DNA of 64,000 bases from Bradyrhizobium sp. CCGB01 (GTDB lineage Bacteria; Pseudomonadota; Alphaproteobacteria; Rhizobiales; Xanthobacteraceae), in the NCBI RefSeq assembly GCF_024199795.1, contig NZ_JANADK010000001.1, forward strand, positions 6,572,001 to 6,636,000. Reading direction: 5' to 3'. The notes below the pieces were generated by a model. That model did not search any database and was not told the DNA's origin. It saw only the letters and a list, made by a program, of their open reading frames with translations. Position numbers and translations under genes: made by a program. Shown piece after piece: positions 53,847 to 62,232 of the stretch (within the stretch, counting starts at the first letter, position 1; each line of letters begins with the position of its first letter).

Positions 53847-54818
53847 TTACTTCGTGTCCTGGATACGCTTGACGAGCCCCTTCAGCTTCTCGTCACCGGC
53901 GAACTTGTCGTACACCGGCTTCATCGCGTCGACGAATTCGGCCTTGTTGGCGATCGTAACGACCTGCACGCCGGCGGCTTCGACGGTCTTGCGCGACGCC
54001 TGCTCGCGCTCATCCCAGAGCTTGCGCATGACGGGCACCGATTCCTTGGCCGCCTTGCGGACCATCGCCTGATCTTCCTTGCTCAACGTGTCCCAGACCT
54101 TCTTGGACATCACCAGAACTTCAGGCGCCAGGGAGTGCTCCGTGACGTTGTAGAACTTGGCGGCCTCGAAATGGCGCGAGGACTCGTAGGAAGGCCAGTT
54201 GTTCTCGGCAGCGTCCACCAGACCGGTCTTGAGAGCGGTGTAGACCTCGCCATACGGCATCGGCGTCGGGTTGGCCCCGAGGCTCTGAATCATGCCGACC
54301 CATAGGTCGGATTGCTGGACGCGGATCTTGAGGCCCTTGAGGTCCGCGAGCGACTTGACCGGGGCCTTGACGGTGTAAATGGAGCGGGCGCCGCTGTCGT
54401 AATAGGCAAGGCCGACCAGGCCCGCGGGCTCCATGGCCGCCAGGATCTCATCGCCGATCGGCCCATCGAGCACGTTGCGCATATGCTGCGTGTCGCGGAA
54501 GACGAAGGGCAGGCAGAGCGCGATGGTTTCCGGCACGAAGTTGTTCAACGGCGATGCGTTGATCCGCATCATGTCGAGCGCGCCGATCTTCAGCTGCTCG
54601 ATGGTGTCCTTCTCGGAGCCCAGGGCACCGTTGGGAAACACCTTCACGCCGAGCTTGCCGCCGCTCGCCGCAGCGAGCTGTTTGCCCATGAACTTGACGG
54701 CCTCGACGGTCGGATAGTCGGCAGGGTGGATGTCGGCGGAGCGGAAATCGCGTGCGGTCGCGAAAGGCGCTGAGACCGCCAGCGTAGCGGCAGCGATGAT
54801 ACCGATCAGTGTCTTCAT
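53847..54818 (-). CDS. dctP: TRAP transporter periplasmic binding protein DctP
   Basis: A 323-residue protein with signal peptide MKTLIGIIAAATLAVSAPFA and the DctP fold: GGKLGVKVFPNGALGSEKDT, then LKGLKIRVQQSDLWVGMIQS with the arginine that binds the substrate carboxylate. It is first in the dctP-Q-M-SDR operon. A carboxylic acid ligand is expected from the arginine. Confidence 0.95.
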   Translation of the reverse strand: MKTLIGIIAAATLAVSAPFATARDFRSADIHPADYPTVEAVKFMGKQLAAASGGKLGVKVFPNGALGSEKDTIEQLKIGALDMMRINASPLNNFVPETIALCLPFVFRDTQHMRNVLDGPIGDEILAAMEPAGLVGLAYYDSGARSIYTVKAPVKSLADLKGLKIRVQQSDLWVGMIQSLGANPTPMPYGEVYTALKTGLVDAAENNWPSYESSRHFEAAKFYNVTEHSLAPEVLVMSKKVWDTLSKEDQAMVRKAAKESVPVMRKLWDEREQASRKTVEAAGVQVVTIANKAEFVDAMKPVYDKFAGDEKLKGLVKRIQDTK

Positions 54819-55403
54819 CTGGGCTTTCCTCCTGAGTTGATTATGTCGTCGTTGGGCAAATGCTGCCGGCCGCCTTGGGTCGCTCCACTTCAAGTGTGAA
54901 GTCAAGCGTCACAACCGCACCACCTTGGTAGGATTGCGCGGCGAAGTCGAGCGGATTTGGCTGGCTGATGACGGAGCGCAGATCGATGCGGTGCCAGGCC
55001 GGCAAGGGCCGGCTCCGGGTAATCCCGCCTCGCCATCGGCCAATGCCGGATGCGAGGTTGCGCTCGTCGTATCCATGGACGTTCCTCTGGTGTTGTGCTC
55101 GACCGCTATTGATTGCGGCTTGGAGGCTCGGGCGAGACGGTCGCCCCGTTCCTGTGCGATGCGCGCTGCATCGGCGCGATGTCGCCAATGTCGTCCCTAG
55201 GGCGGGCGGCATTCTGAGTCCAAGCCAAATCCGGCATCGATCGATGCTGGAGTTGCATTGATCGATCAAGCCGCGCTTCGGGGCGGCAATTGGCAGTAAT
55301 TGCCGTTTTTCCGAATTAATCCGCACCGAGGCGTTACTTGACGCCGTTAATGCAGCCCCCTCAAGATACGCCGTGACAGTGCGACCATCGCGAGGAAATG
55401 CCC
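54819..55403. other. 585-bp region without a convincing gene, between dctP and the cyclase
   Basis: The region must hold the promoters of two divergent units. A minus-strand ATG at 55076 with an AGAGGAACG site opens a 55-residue frame (MDTTSATSHPALADGE...) ending at 54909. Another minus-strand frame ends at 54841 with QPNPLDFAAQSYQGGAVVTL, then DFTLEVERPKAAG. The two together look like a frameshifted remnant of one small protein, but I recognise no family. The remaining part near 55100-55390 shows nothing distinct. Confidence 0.4.
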
Positions 55404-56186
55404 ATGCCGCGGAAGCTGATCGATATTTCCGTGCCGCTCCGAAACGATGTAACGGCCGATCCGCCGGGCAACCACCCGACGATCCAGTATATCGATCACC
55501 AGCAGGGCCTGCCGCGCATGCTGCAGTTCTTCGACGGCCTCAAGGCGGAGGATTTGCCGGATGGCCAGGGCTGGGCCGTCGAGCAGGTCTCGCTGTCCAC
55601 CCACAACGGCACGCATCTCGACGCGCCCTGGCATTTCCACCCGACCATGAATCGCGGCGAGCGGTCATGGACCATCGACGAGGTGCCGTTGGAATGGTGC
55701 CTTCAGCCCGGCGTGAAGCTCGACTTCCGGCATCTGCCTGACGGCTACGTGGCGACCGCCGACGATGTCGAAAAGGAGCTGAAACGGATCGGGCACACGC
55801 TGGCGCCGCTGGAGATCGTCGTCGTCAACACCAGCGCCGGCGCAAAATTCGGCCAGGCCGATTACGTCAACTCAGGCTGCGGCATGGGCTATGAGGCCAC
55901 CATGTACCTGCTCGAGCGCGGCATCCGGCTGACCGGCACCGACGGCTGGAGCTGGGACGCGCCGTTCGTCTTCACCGCGAAGAAATATGCCGAAACAAAA
56001 GATGCCGGCCTGATCTGGGAAGGCCACAAGGCGGGGCGGCACATCGGCTATTGCCATCTCGAGAAGCTGCACAATCTCGACAAGCTGCCTTCGACCGGAT
56101 TCACGGTCTCGTGCTTCCCGGTGAAGATCGAGCGAGCGTCCGCAGGCTGGACCCGAGCGGTCGCCATCCTCGACAATCAGGGCTGA
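55404..56186 (+). CDS. Cyclase-family (kynurenine formamidase-like) metal hydrolase
   Basis: A 260-residue protein of the cyclase family with the metal-binding signature STHNGTHLDAPWHF (HxGTHxDxPxH), as in KynB formamidases and isatin hydrolase. A second in-frame ATG is chosen because GAGGAA is then at good distance; the first ATG abuts the site. It diverges from the TRAP operon and may hydrolyse a cyclic or amide substrate imported by it. Confidence 0.92.
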   Translation: MPRKLIDISVPLRNDVTADPPGNHPTIQYIDHQQGLPRMLQFFDGLKAEDLPDGQGWAVEQVSLSTHNGTHLDAPWHFHPTMNRGERSWTIDEVPLEWCLQPGVKLDFRHLPDGYVATADDVEKELKRIGHTLAPLEIVVVNTSAGAKFGQADYVNSGCGMGYEATMYLLERGIRLTGTDGWSWDAPFVFTAKKYAETKDAGLIWEGHKAGRHIGYCHLEKLHNLDKLPSTGFTVSCFPVKIERASAGWTRAVAILDNQG

Positions 56187-56190
56187 GGCC

Positions 56191-56919
56191 TCACTCGCCG
56201 TCGAGGCCGCTCTCGGCGAGGTCGCGCAACGCATCGGTATCCAGCACAACGATGGCGCCGTGCTCGAGGCGAACCCAGTTGCGGCCGGCCCAGGCGCGCA
56301 ATTGCTTGTTGATGCTCTCGCGCGTCATGCCCACCATCTCGCTGATCTCCTGCTGCGTGATGGCGAGCGTACCGCTGCCGGAGTCGAGCTTGCGCTCTTC
56401 GGTGAGACCGAGCAGCGCGCTCGCAAGCCGGCCCGGAAGATTTTGCAGAATCACCTGCTCGACCTGCTGGCTGGTCCAGCGCAGGCGCGCGCACAGCAGC
56501 TCGATGAACTTCATCGCCAGCGCCGGCTGACTCTTCACGAATGGCAGGAAGTCGCGGCGGTCGATGATGTAGAGCTCGCAATTGGTGTTGGCGGTCGCGT
56601 CGGCCGAGCGCGGCGCACCGTCGAGAACCGCGATCTCGCCAAAGATTTCTCCGGGACCGATCAGATTGAGAATAGCGTTCCGGCCATCCGGCGACGAAGA
56701 GGAAATCTTTACTGTTCCCGTGATCACCGCGAACAAATTGTTGCCGGGATCGCCCTTGGCGGCGATCGTCGCACCGCGCTTCACCGTGGTGTGCTTGGCG
56801 TAACGGCAGAGCTGATCGAGCGCGTCCGGCTCGAGATCCGCAAAGATCGGGTGCTTGCGCAGGACCGATAGTTTGTTGCCCGCAGCTTGTCGGGGGTCGC
56901 CGGTCTTGTCCTGAGGCAC
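56191..56919 (-). CDS. Crp/Fnr-family transcriptional regulator without Fe-S cysteines
   Basis: A 242-residue regulator with an N-terminal cyclic-nucleotide-binding fold (FAVITGTVKISSSSPDGRNA, GPGEIFGEIAVLDGAPRSAD; the GE and RS positions of Crp are present, so cyclic nucleotide binding is possible). The C-terminal Crp HTH is ITQQEISEMVGMTRESINKQ. No cysteine cluster is present. Start is GTG with GGAG upstream. It is convergent with the cyclase gene, with only four bases between stops. Confidence 0.92.
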   Translation of the reverse strand: MPQDKTGDPRQAAGNKLSVLRKHPIFADLEPDALDQLCRYAKHTTVKRGATIAAKGDPGNNLFAVITGTVKISSSSPDGRNAILNLIGPGEIFGEIAVLDGAPRSADATANTNCELYIIDRRDFLPFVKSQPALAMKFIELLCARLRWTSQQVEQVILQNLPGRLASALLGLTEERKLDSGSGTLAITQQEISEMVGMTRESINKQLRAWAGRNWVRLEHGAIVVLDTDALRDLAESGLDGE

Positions 56920-57192
56920 GCCGCTGGGCTCCTAAGACTGCGAGGCACTGGAGTTCCTGCGTAGTCAACGTTAGCAGGCTTTTCAACCGGAAAGCATGCG
57001 CACGGTTTGAGCCAAATACGGCGAAAATGCCGCGGTGAGGCGCGAGGCGGCATCCGAAGGATGAGCCAATGCATCCCGGTCGATGCAGAGTTGCAGCCCC
57101 CCGCACGCGGCATTGCGTCGAGACGCTGCCAAACAGCCACGAGCTGGCCAAGGAAGCATCAGCGGCAGGCGGGGCAACACGCGATTATGATC

Positions 57193-57321
57193 TCAGGAGC
57201 GCCTGGCGTCCGAATCGAGCCGGCTTCCGCTGGTTTGCCGGTCTGCCCAGGCCAGCGCCCCGGCGAATACGACAAAGATGGCCACGACGATGATAGTCAC
57301 CAGCAGCGCGTCAGTCGGCAT
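57193..57321 (-). CDS. 42-residue single-span membrane protein under an FNR box
   Basis: The frame reads MPTDALLVTIIVVAIFVVFA, then GALAWADRQTSGSR and a short polar tail. It is one membrane helix with the N-terminus short and the C-terminus charged. The ribosome site GGGGAGGG lies four bases before ATG, unusually strong. A perfect TTGAT-N4-ATCAA box is centred 61 bp upstream of the start, so expression should rise at low oxygen. The gene is too short for usual ORF calls. Function unknown; small proteins of this type are seen next to fnr/fix genes in rhizobia. Confidence 0.75.
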   Translation of the reverse strand: MPTDALLVTIIVVAIFVVFAGALAWADRQTSGSRLDSDARRS

Positions 57322-57375
57322 GAGGCCCTCCCCGAGATTGGTTAGGACATTATTGGTCGCGCGCGGCCACCGTCA

Positions 57376-57389
57376 TTGATCGGGATCAA
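57376..57389. promoter_or_regulatory. FNR/FixK box (perfect)
   Basis: TTGATCGGGATCAA is an exact match to the TTGAT-N4-ATCAA operator of FNR/FixK proteins. It is placed to activate the 42-residue membrane protein on the minus strand. It also lies just 32 bp beyond the end of the fnrN gene. Confidence 0.85.
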
Positions 57390-57420
57390 AAATTGGAGCG
57401 CGCCGGGTCGTGATCAGACT

Positions 57421-58134
57421 TCAGGCCGCGGCCAGGGCCTCGACCTTCGCCGGATCAAGCAGGCTGACGCCGCCGTGAATGATCTCGATCACCCCATGGC
57501 GCTCCAGCTTGGTGAAGGTGCGGCTGACGGTTTCGATGGTCAGGCCGAGGTAGTCGGCGATGTCCTGGCGGCTCATCGGCAGCGGGACGGTGTCGGACGA
57601 TCCCTTCAGCGAGACCAGACGCTCGCGCCAACCGAGCAGGAAGGTGGCAACCTTCTCCTCCGCCGAGCGCCGGCCGAGCAGGACCATATGGTCGCGCGCC
57701 TGGCTCAACTCGCGAATCGCCAGCTCGTTGATCCGCCTGAGCAGGTGTGGCCGATCCTCGATAAAACGGCCAAACGGCACTTTTGCGAACTGGCACACGG
57801 TGACGCCGCCGATCGCATCGGCCGAAAAATTGTGCCGACCGGAAATATTCATCCCCAGGAAATCGCCGGGTAGCCCGAATCCCACGATCTGCCGCCGGCC
57901 GTCGGGCAGCAGCTTGTAGAGCCGCATGACGCCGTCGAGGAGGTTGTAGAACGAGGTCGCAATGTCCTCCTCGGAGAAGACGGTCTCGCCCCCGGCAAAA
58001 TGGACACGACGTCCCAGATGCTCGAACTCCCTGAGCTCGGCCGGGCCCAGCGACGAACACACTGCGAAGTCGCGGACCGCACAATCGCTACAGAAATGCC
58101 CGTTCGGCTCGATCGTCACCACGGAAGCCTTCAT
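57421..58134 (-). CDS. fnrN: FnrN/FixK1-type oxygen-sensing regulator with 4Fe-4S cysteines
   Basis: A 237-residue Crp/Fnr protein. Cysteines C15, C18 and C26 (HFCSDCAVRDFAVC) plus the central C114 (GVTVCQFAK) match the four ligands of the oxygen-labile cluster in FNR. The HTH ADYLGLTIETVSRTFTKLER has the E..SR residues that read TTGAT. Thus it should activate genes with boxes like those nearby when oxygen is low. ATG follows GGAGCGG. A TTGAC-N4-ATCAA site lies 83-96 bp upstream, so it may regulate itself. FixK2-type proteins lack these cysteines. Confidence 0.93.
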   Translation of the reverse strand: MKASVVTIEPNGHFCSDCAVRDFAVCSSLGPAELREFEHLGRRVHFAGGETVFSEEDIATSFYNLLDGVMRLYKLLPDGRRQIVGFGLPGDFLGMNISGRHNFSADAIGGVTVCQFAKVPFGRFIEDRPHLLRRINELAIRELSQARDHMVLLGRRSAEEKVATFLLGWRERLVSLKGSSDTVPLPMSRQDIADYLGLTIETVSRTFTKLERHGVIEIIHGGVSLLDPAKVEALAAA

Positions 58135-58216
58135 TGACCGCTCCAAGCGCCGGCTGCCCCGCATCAGGCCGGGTCCACCGCGCGGGCTGCATTTTACTGC
58201 ACTGCGCCAAAGCCGA

Positions 58217-58230
58217 TTGACGCAGATCAA
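58217..58230. promoter_or_regulatory. FNR/FixK box upstream of fnrN
   Basis: TTGACGCAGATCAA differs from the ideal TTGAT-N4-ATCAA at one base. It lies about 90 bp before the fnrN start codon, between this gene and the end of the MlaD fusion gene. Autoregulation or control by another FixK is likely. Confidence 0.75.
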
Positions 58231-58276
58231 TTTTGGCAGCGATGGCCGCTTTGCCCTGTTGTAGGGCGCGAGGGCG

Positions 58277-59380
58277 TCAGACCGCCTGCACCGTCCAGCC
58301 GATCAGCTCCTTCGCGATGCGGGCGAAGGCTGCGTCGAACGCTGCGACCGCTGCGGCCGGCTCGATCTTGTCGAGCTTCTCGCTGGTCTCGACGAGGCGT
58401 GACGCGACCACCTTGCCGTTTCTGTCGACGATTCGCGCCGACAGCCCGATCTCGACCCGGGCCTCGCCTTCCGTGGCGATCCGGAAGCGCCTGATGTCGA
58501 TCAGGAGCTGGTAGTCCGCCTGCCCGAGATCCGTCGTGCGCAGCGGCGCGTGGGCGATGTCGTAGTTCTCGAAACTGTCGATCAGCCGGGCCTGCACCAG
58601 CTTTGGAATGCTGTCGGCCCAGAGGAAGTCTGCGAATCCCGGATTGTCGCCACTGGGGGCAAACAACATACGCTGGGTCTGGAGCATCGCGACCGCCGTC
58701 GGTTCGGGAATGGCCAGTGACGCCGACAGCGTCTTGCCGGCAGGCCCGAGATTCTGCGGCGTGCGCAAATCGTAGGTGATCTTCTGCGCCGGCGTCCCAC
58801 CGCCGGTCATCTTCTCGAGGCCCGCCAGGATGCCATCGATCTTGCCGGTGTTGCGTGCGAGCCCGTCGGAGAATGTCTTGAGATTCGCTATGGTATCCTT
58901 CAGCGGGCCGGAATTGTCCTCCAGCACGGTATCGACCCGCCGCAGCGCATCGCGCGCCGCCTGCGTCATGCTCTGGCCCGCCCCGGCCTCGGCGATCAAG
59001 GTCACGGGCTCGCCGGCCTTCGCAACGATCATGCCGCCCTCCAGCGTCACCACCGGCACGCCGGTCAGCCCCTGGAAATCGAGCCCGACCCTGGTGTCGG
59101 CACGCACGGGTGTCGTCGAGGCAACCGAGATCGTCGCATTGACGAAGCGCGCATTATCCGGCGCAAGGCCAAGCTGCGTCACCTCGCCGACGCGGATGCC
59201 GTTGAACAGCACGCCGGCGCCGACCAGCAGGCCCGGCACCGGTCCCTGGAATTGCACGTGATAGTTCGCGCGCGGTCCGATGCCTCCTGTGTTGTTCAGC
59301 CAATAGACGAAGCCGAACACCGCGAGGATTGCGGCCAGCACGAAACTGCCGATCAGCACGTAAGGAGCGCGGGTTTCCAT
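58277..59380 (-). CDS. MlaD-type MCE protein fused to a PqiC/YmbA-like lipoprotein domain
   Basis: A 367-residue fusion. An N-terminal membrane helix (VLIGSFVLAAILAVFGFVYW) and an MCE domain (VLFNGIRVGEVTQLGLAPDN) are followed by a helical stretch (about 140-195). The C-terminal domain (YDIAHAPLRTTDLGQADYQL, LLIDIRRFRIATEGEARVEI) matches the ABC-type transport auxiliary family (PqiC/YmbA). The second part is normally a separate outer-membrane lipoprotein; here it lacks a lipobox and is joined to the inner-membrane-anchored protein. It carries lipid between membranes with the MlaE and MlaF homologues upstream. Confidence 0.9.
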   Translation of the reverse strand: METRAPYVLIGSFVLAAILAVFGFVYWLNNTGGIGPRANYHVQFQGPVPGLLVGAGVLFNGIRVGEVTQLGLAPDNARFVNATISVASTTPVRADTRVGLDFQGLTGVPVVTLEGGMIVAKAGEPVTLIAEAGAGQSMTQAARDALRRVDTVLEDNSGPLKDTIANLKTFSDGLARNTGKIDGILAGLEKMTGGGTPAQKITYDLRTPQNLGPAGKTLSASLAIPEPTAVAMLQTQRMLFAPSGDNPGFADFLWADSIPKLVQARLIDSFENYDIAHAPLRTTDLGQADYQLLIDIRRFRIATEGEARVEIGLSARIVDRNGKVVASRLVETSEKLDKIEPAAAVAAFDAAFARIAKELIGWTVQAV

Positions 59381-59383
59381 GTC

Positions 59384-60151
59384 TCATCTCATCTCGTGTT
59401 GCAGCATCTGCGAGCGCTTGCCGTGGAAATAGGCGCGCACCCACGGATGCTCGGATTGCAGCAATTCGCGCATCGGGCCGATCGCCACGATTCTGCCGTC
59501 GGCGAGCGCGGCGACGCGGTCGCAGACCGTGGTGAGGCTCGCAAGGTCATGGGTGACCATGAACACGGTGAGGCCAAGGGTCTTCTGCAGCGTCCCGATC
59601 AGCGCGTCAAAATCGCCGGCGGCGATCGGGTCGAGACCCGAGGTCGGCTCGTCCAGGAACAGGATCGGCGGATCGAGCGCGAGTGCGCGCGCCAACGCCA
59701 CACGCTTGGTCATGCCGCCCGAGAGCTCCGACGGATATTTGTCGGCGTCCTGCGCCCGCAGCCCGACCATCTCGAGCTTGGCGACCGCGATCTCGTCCAT
59801 CAGCTCCTGCGACAGCACCAGATTTTCGCGCAGCGGAAACTGCACGTTCTGACGGACCGTCAGCGAGGAGAACAGCGCACCTTGCTGGAACAGGATGCCC
59901 CACGTCGTCGCCGCACCTTCCTTGCGGCCTCCGATGGGCTGTCCCATCACGTCGATGCTCCCGCCCTGGCGCGGGATGAGGCCGATGATGGTGCGCATCA
60001 GCACCGACTTGCCGCCGCCGGACGCTCCCACCAGCCCGAGGATCTCGCCCCGGCGGACATCGAGCGACAGATGGTCGAGCACGGTCTGGCGGCCGAAGCC
60101 GACCACGAGCTCGCGAACGCGGATCGCGAACTCCTCTTGCGCTTCGTCCAT
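59384..60151 (-). CDS. mlaF: Mla-type lipid ABC transporter ATPase
   Basis: A 255-residue ABC ATPase: Walker A GLVGASGGGKSVL, signature LSGGMTKRVALARALA, Walker B PILFLDEPTSGLDP, switch His in VTHD. The MlaF-like stretch ILFQQGALFSSLTVRQNVQF is typical. ATG is two bases after the mlaE stop; a GTG two codons earlier, overlapping that stop, is also possible. It powers the MlaE permease. Confidence 0.93.
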   Translation of the reverse strand: MDEAQEEFAIRVRELVVGFGRQTVLDHLSLDVRRGEILGLVGASGGGKSVLMRTIIGLIPRQGGSIDVMGQPIGGRKEGAATTWGILFQQGALFSSLTVRQNVQFPLRENLVLSQELMDEIAVAKLEMVGLRAQDADKYPSELSGGMTKRVALARALALDPPILFLDEPTSGLDPIAAGDFDALIGTLQKTLGLTVFMVTHDLASLTTVCDRVAALADGRIVAIGPMRELLQSEHPWVRAYFHGKRSQMLQHEMR

Positions 60152-60153
60152 CG

Positions 60154-61290
60154 TCACATTCCGATCGAGGCGAAGAAGATCGCGAACAGGCCGTCGAGCA
60201 CGATCACCAGGAAGATCGACTTCACCACCGACATCGTGGTCTGCCGTCCGAGCGATTCCGCGCTGCCCTTCACGCGCAAGCCCTCGCTGCAGGCCACGAT
60301 CCCGATCACCAGCGCCATGAACGGCGCCTTCAGGATGCCGACCTCGAAATGGGTGATGGAGATGGCCTCGTGCAGCCGCGCGATGTAGATCGCGGGCGCC
60401 ATGCCGCCGTAGAATTGCGCGACCAGTCCTCCGCCATAGAGCGCCGCAACCGCCCCGACGAACGCGAGAATCGGCAATGCGATGACCAGGGCTGCTACCC
60501 GCGGCAATATCAGGACATGGACGGGATCGAGGCCCATGGTCGAGAGCGCGTCGATCTCCTCGCGCATCTTCATCGAGCCGAGCTCGGCGGTATATGCGCT
60601 CCCCGAGCGTCCCGCGACCATGATGGCGACGATCAGCACACCCAGCTCGCGCAGCACCAGGATGCCGACCATGTCGACGGTGTAGGACTCCGCACCGAAC
60701 CTGCGGAAATGGAAGAACCCCTGCTGGGCGATGATGGCGCCGATCAGGAAGGTAATGAGAACGACAATCGGAATGGCCTGCCAGCCGATGCGGTAGAGTT
60801 GATAGACCAGCGACGTCAGCCGCAGCGAGCGTGGCCGGCGCAGCACGCCGATCACGGCGATGAACAACGCGCCCAGCATTTGAAGGAAGATCGTGACGTC
60901 TTCGCGCGCGCCAACCGTGGATTTGCCGAGATCGCCGAGCCTGAGCAGAACCGGGTTTGGCGCGGCCGCAGGCGGCGGTGTGTGGCGATTGACCTGACGC
61001 ACCTCGTCCATCAGCCCGCTGAAATGATCCGCGACGCCGACGAACTCTGCCGATCGGCCTGATGAAGCGGCCCTGCGCGACAACTTCTCCAGGACCCAGG
61101 CTCCGAGCGTGTCGAGCGCGCTGACGCCGGACATGTCCAGCGTCACGGCGCTGGATCGATCGACATCCGCTCCGACCGATCGGGACAGCGTTTCGAGCGC
61201 CGACACGTTGGCTGCCGTCCACGGCCCTTGCGGGCGCAAGTTCAGCGCATCACCGGAGGGCGTCGCCAGCAATAGCGGTTGGGAGTTCAC
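60154..61290 (-). CDS. mlaE: STAS-MlaE fusion permease of the Mla lipid transporter
   Basis: A 378-residue protein. The N-terminal 105 residues form a STAS domain (VTLDMSGVSALDTLGAWVLE), equivalent to a separate MlaB, and the rest is MlaE permease with AIIAQQGFFHFRRFGAESYT and LGVLIVAIMVAGRSGSAYTA. Start is GTG with GAGGTGG upstream. The operon order is mlaE-mlaF-mlaD fusion, so MlaB and PqiC functions are carried by fusion. An FNR-like site lies 70 bp upstream. Confidence 0.93.
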   Translation of the reverse strand: MNSQPLLLATPSGDALNLRPQGPWTAANVSALETLSRSVGADVDRSSAVTLDMSGVSALDTLGAWVLEKLSRRAASSGRSAEFVGVADHFSGLMDEVRQVNRHTPPPAAAPNPVLLRLGDLGKSTVGAREDVTIFLQMLGALFIAVIGVLRRPRSLRLTSLVYQLYRIGWQAIPIVVLITFLIGAIIAQQGFFHFRRFGAESYTVDMVGILVLRELGVLIVAIMVAGRSGSAYTAELGSMKMREEIDALSTMGLDPVHVLILPRVAALVIALPILAFVGAVAALYGGGLVAQFYGGMAPAIYIARLHEAISITHFEVGILKAPFMALVIGIVACSEGLRVKGSAESLGRQTTMSVVKSIFLVIVLDGLFAIFFASIGM

Positions 61291-61359
61291 GCTTCCACCT
61301 CATCGGGACAATCCGTCCCCATTCAGCCGGCATTTTTAGGCCAGCATGTGGCGACCGGC

Positions 61360-61373
61360 TTGACCTGCCTCAA
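61360..61373. promoter_or_regulatory. FNR/FixK-like site, between mlaE and the DUF883 gene
   Basis: TTGACCTGCCTCAA fits TTGAC-N4-CTCAA: both outer TTGA/TCAA half-sites are kept, but the inner bases deviate. It is closer to the mlaE start. Weak on its own, but with the site 23 bp away it forms a pair. Confidence 0.4.
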
Positions 61374-61395
61374 GACCGGGACCGCGCGCCGTCCG

Positions 61396-61409
61396 TTGAT
61401 GTAAGTCAA
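61396..61409. promoter_or_regulatory. FNR/FixK-like site upstream of the DUF883 gene
   Basis: TTGATGTAAGTCAA matches TTGAT-N4-GTCAA, one base from consensus. It is centred about 63 bp before the DUF883 start codon, a position suitable for activation if transcription starts near 61443. Confidence 0.6.
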
Positions 61410-61465
61410 GCGCGGCAGCGTCGCCGGATCTTAGGGTCGTTTCATTCAAGGGAGTTCCTAAGTCC

Positions 61466-61741
61466 ATGTTCGACAGCGACAGGATGAGCGAAGAACTGCG
61501 AGCGCTGAAGATTGACGTCGCGCGTCTGCTGAGCACCGCAGGCGAGGAGATGTTCGACAGCTCGAAAGACCGGGCCGAGGCTCTGGCCGATCAGATCAAG
61601 GCCGCGCTGGCCGAGCTCGGCGAAACCGTCAGCGACGAGCAGGAGCAGCTTCAGGGCCTCATTGCGGACCGTCCGGTCACGTCGCTCGCCTCCGCTTTCG
61701 CCCTCGGCGTCGTCGTCGGCTTCATGCTGAGGAGGCACTAG
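61466..61741 (+). CDS. DUF883 (ElaB/YqjD-like) membrane-anchored helical protein
   Basis: A 91-residue protein. An amphipathic helical part (ELRALKIDVARLLSTAGEEM ... IKAALAELGETVSDEQEQLQ) is followed by a C-terminal anchor ALGVVVGFMLRRH, the standard plan of the ElaB/YqjD/DUF883 family, some of which tether ribosomes to the membrane. AAGGGAGT precedes ATG. The next gene begins directly after its stop, so they form an operon. Confidence 0.85.
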   Translation: MFDSDRMSEELRALKIDVARLLSTAGEEMFDSSKDRAEALADQIKAALAELGETVSDEQEQLQGLIADRPVTSLASAFALGVVVGFMLRRH

Positions 61742-62224
61742 GTGAACATCGAAAATGTCGTCAGACATCTGCGCGCGCTGTGGCGCACCGACAGGATCAT
61801 CGCGGACATCAGGCTGCGCCATCTGCTGATGGGCCTCGGCCTGCGCGCCTTCGCGGCGCTGATCGCCACATTCGGCCTGCTAATGCTGGAGCTATCGGCC
61901 TATTTCGCACTGATCCAGATCTGGAGTGCAGTCGCGTCGGCTGCCGCTCTCGGCGCGATCAACCTCGTCATTGCAGGAATCCTCTTCTTCGTTGCTGGCC
62001 GCCCGCCCTCCGGCCGTGACATCGAGCTCGCCAATGAAATTCACGGCACGTCCATCGAGGCCCTGCAGATCGAGGCGCGCGCGCTTCAAGCCCAGGTATC
62101 GGGCGCGGTGCATCATCCACTCAGCACTCTCATGCCGGTGCTGGTGCCGCTGATCGCGATCATCGTGAAGAACCTGCAGAAGACGGCCAAGGAGACGGCA
62201 GCTGCTTCCGAAGCGGGCTCGTAG
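61742..62224 (+). CDS. Phage-holin-X/YqjE-like small membrane protein
   Basis: A 160-residue protein with two membrane helices (LRAFAALIATFGLLMLELSA and LGAINLVIAGILFFVAGRPP) and a cytoplasmic helical tail ending in a further hydrophobic segment (LMPVLVPLIAIIVKNL). Its pairing with a DUF883 gene is the YqjD-YqjE arrangement of enterobacteria. Start is GTG immediately after the previous stop. Not a phage gene despite the family name. Confidence 0.75.
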   Translation: MNIENVVRHLRALWRTDRIIADIRLRHLLMGLGLRAFAALIATFGLLMLELSAYFALIQIWSAVASAAALGAINLVIAGILFFVAGRPPSGRDIELANEIHGTSIEALQIEARALQAQVSGAVHHPLSTLMPVLVPLIAIIVKNLQKTAKETAAASEAGS

Positions 62225-62232
62225 CCGAACGC

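Noticed and set aside
61742..62224. Phage holin and therefore a prophage remnant
   Set aside because: The holin-X family name is misleading; pairing with DUF883 is the chromosomal YqjD-YqjE arrangement and no phage genes are near.
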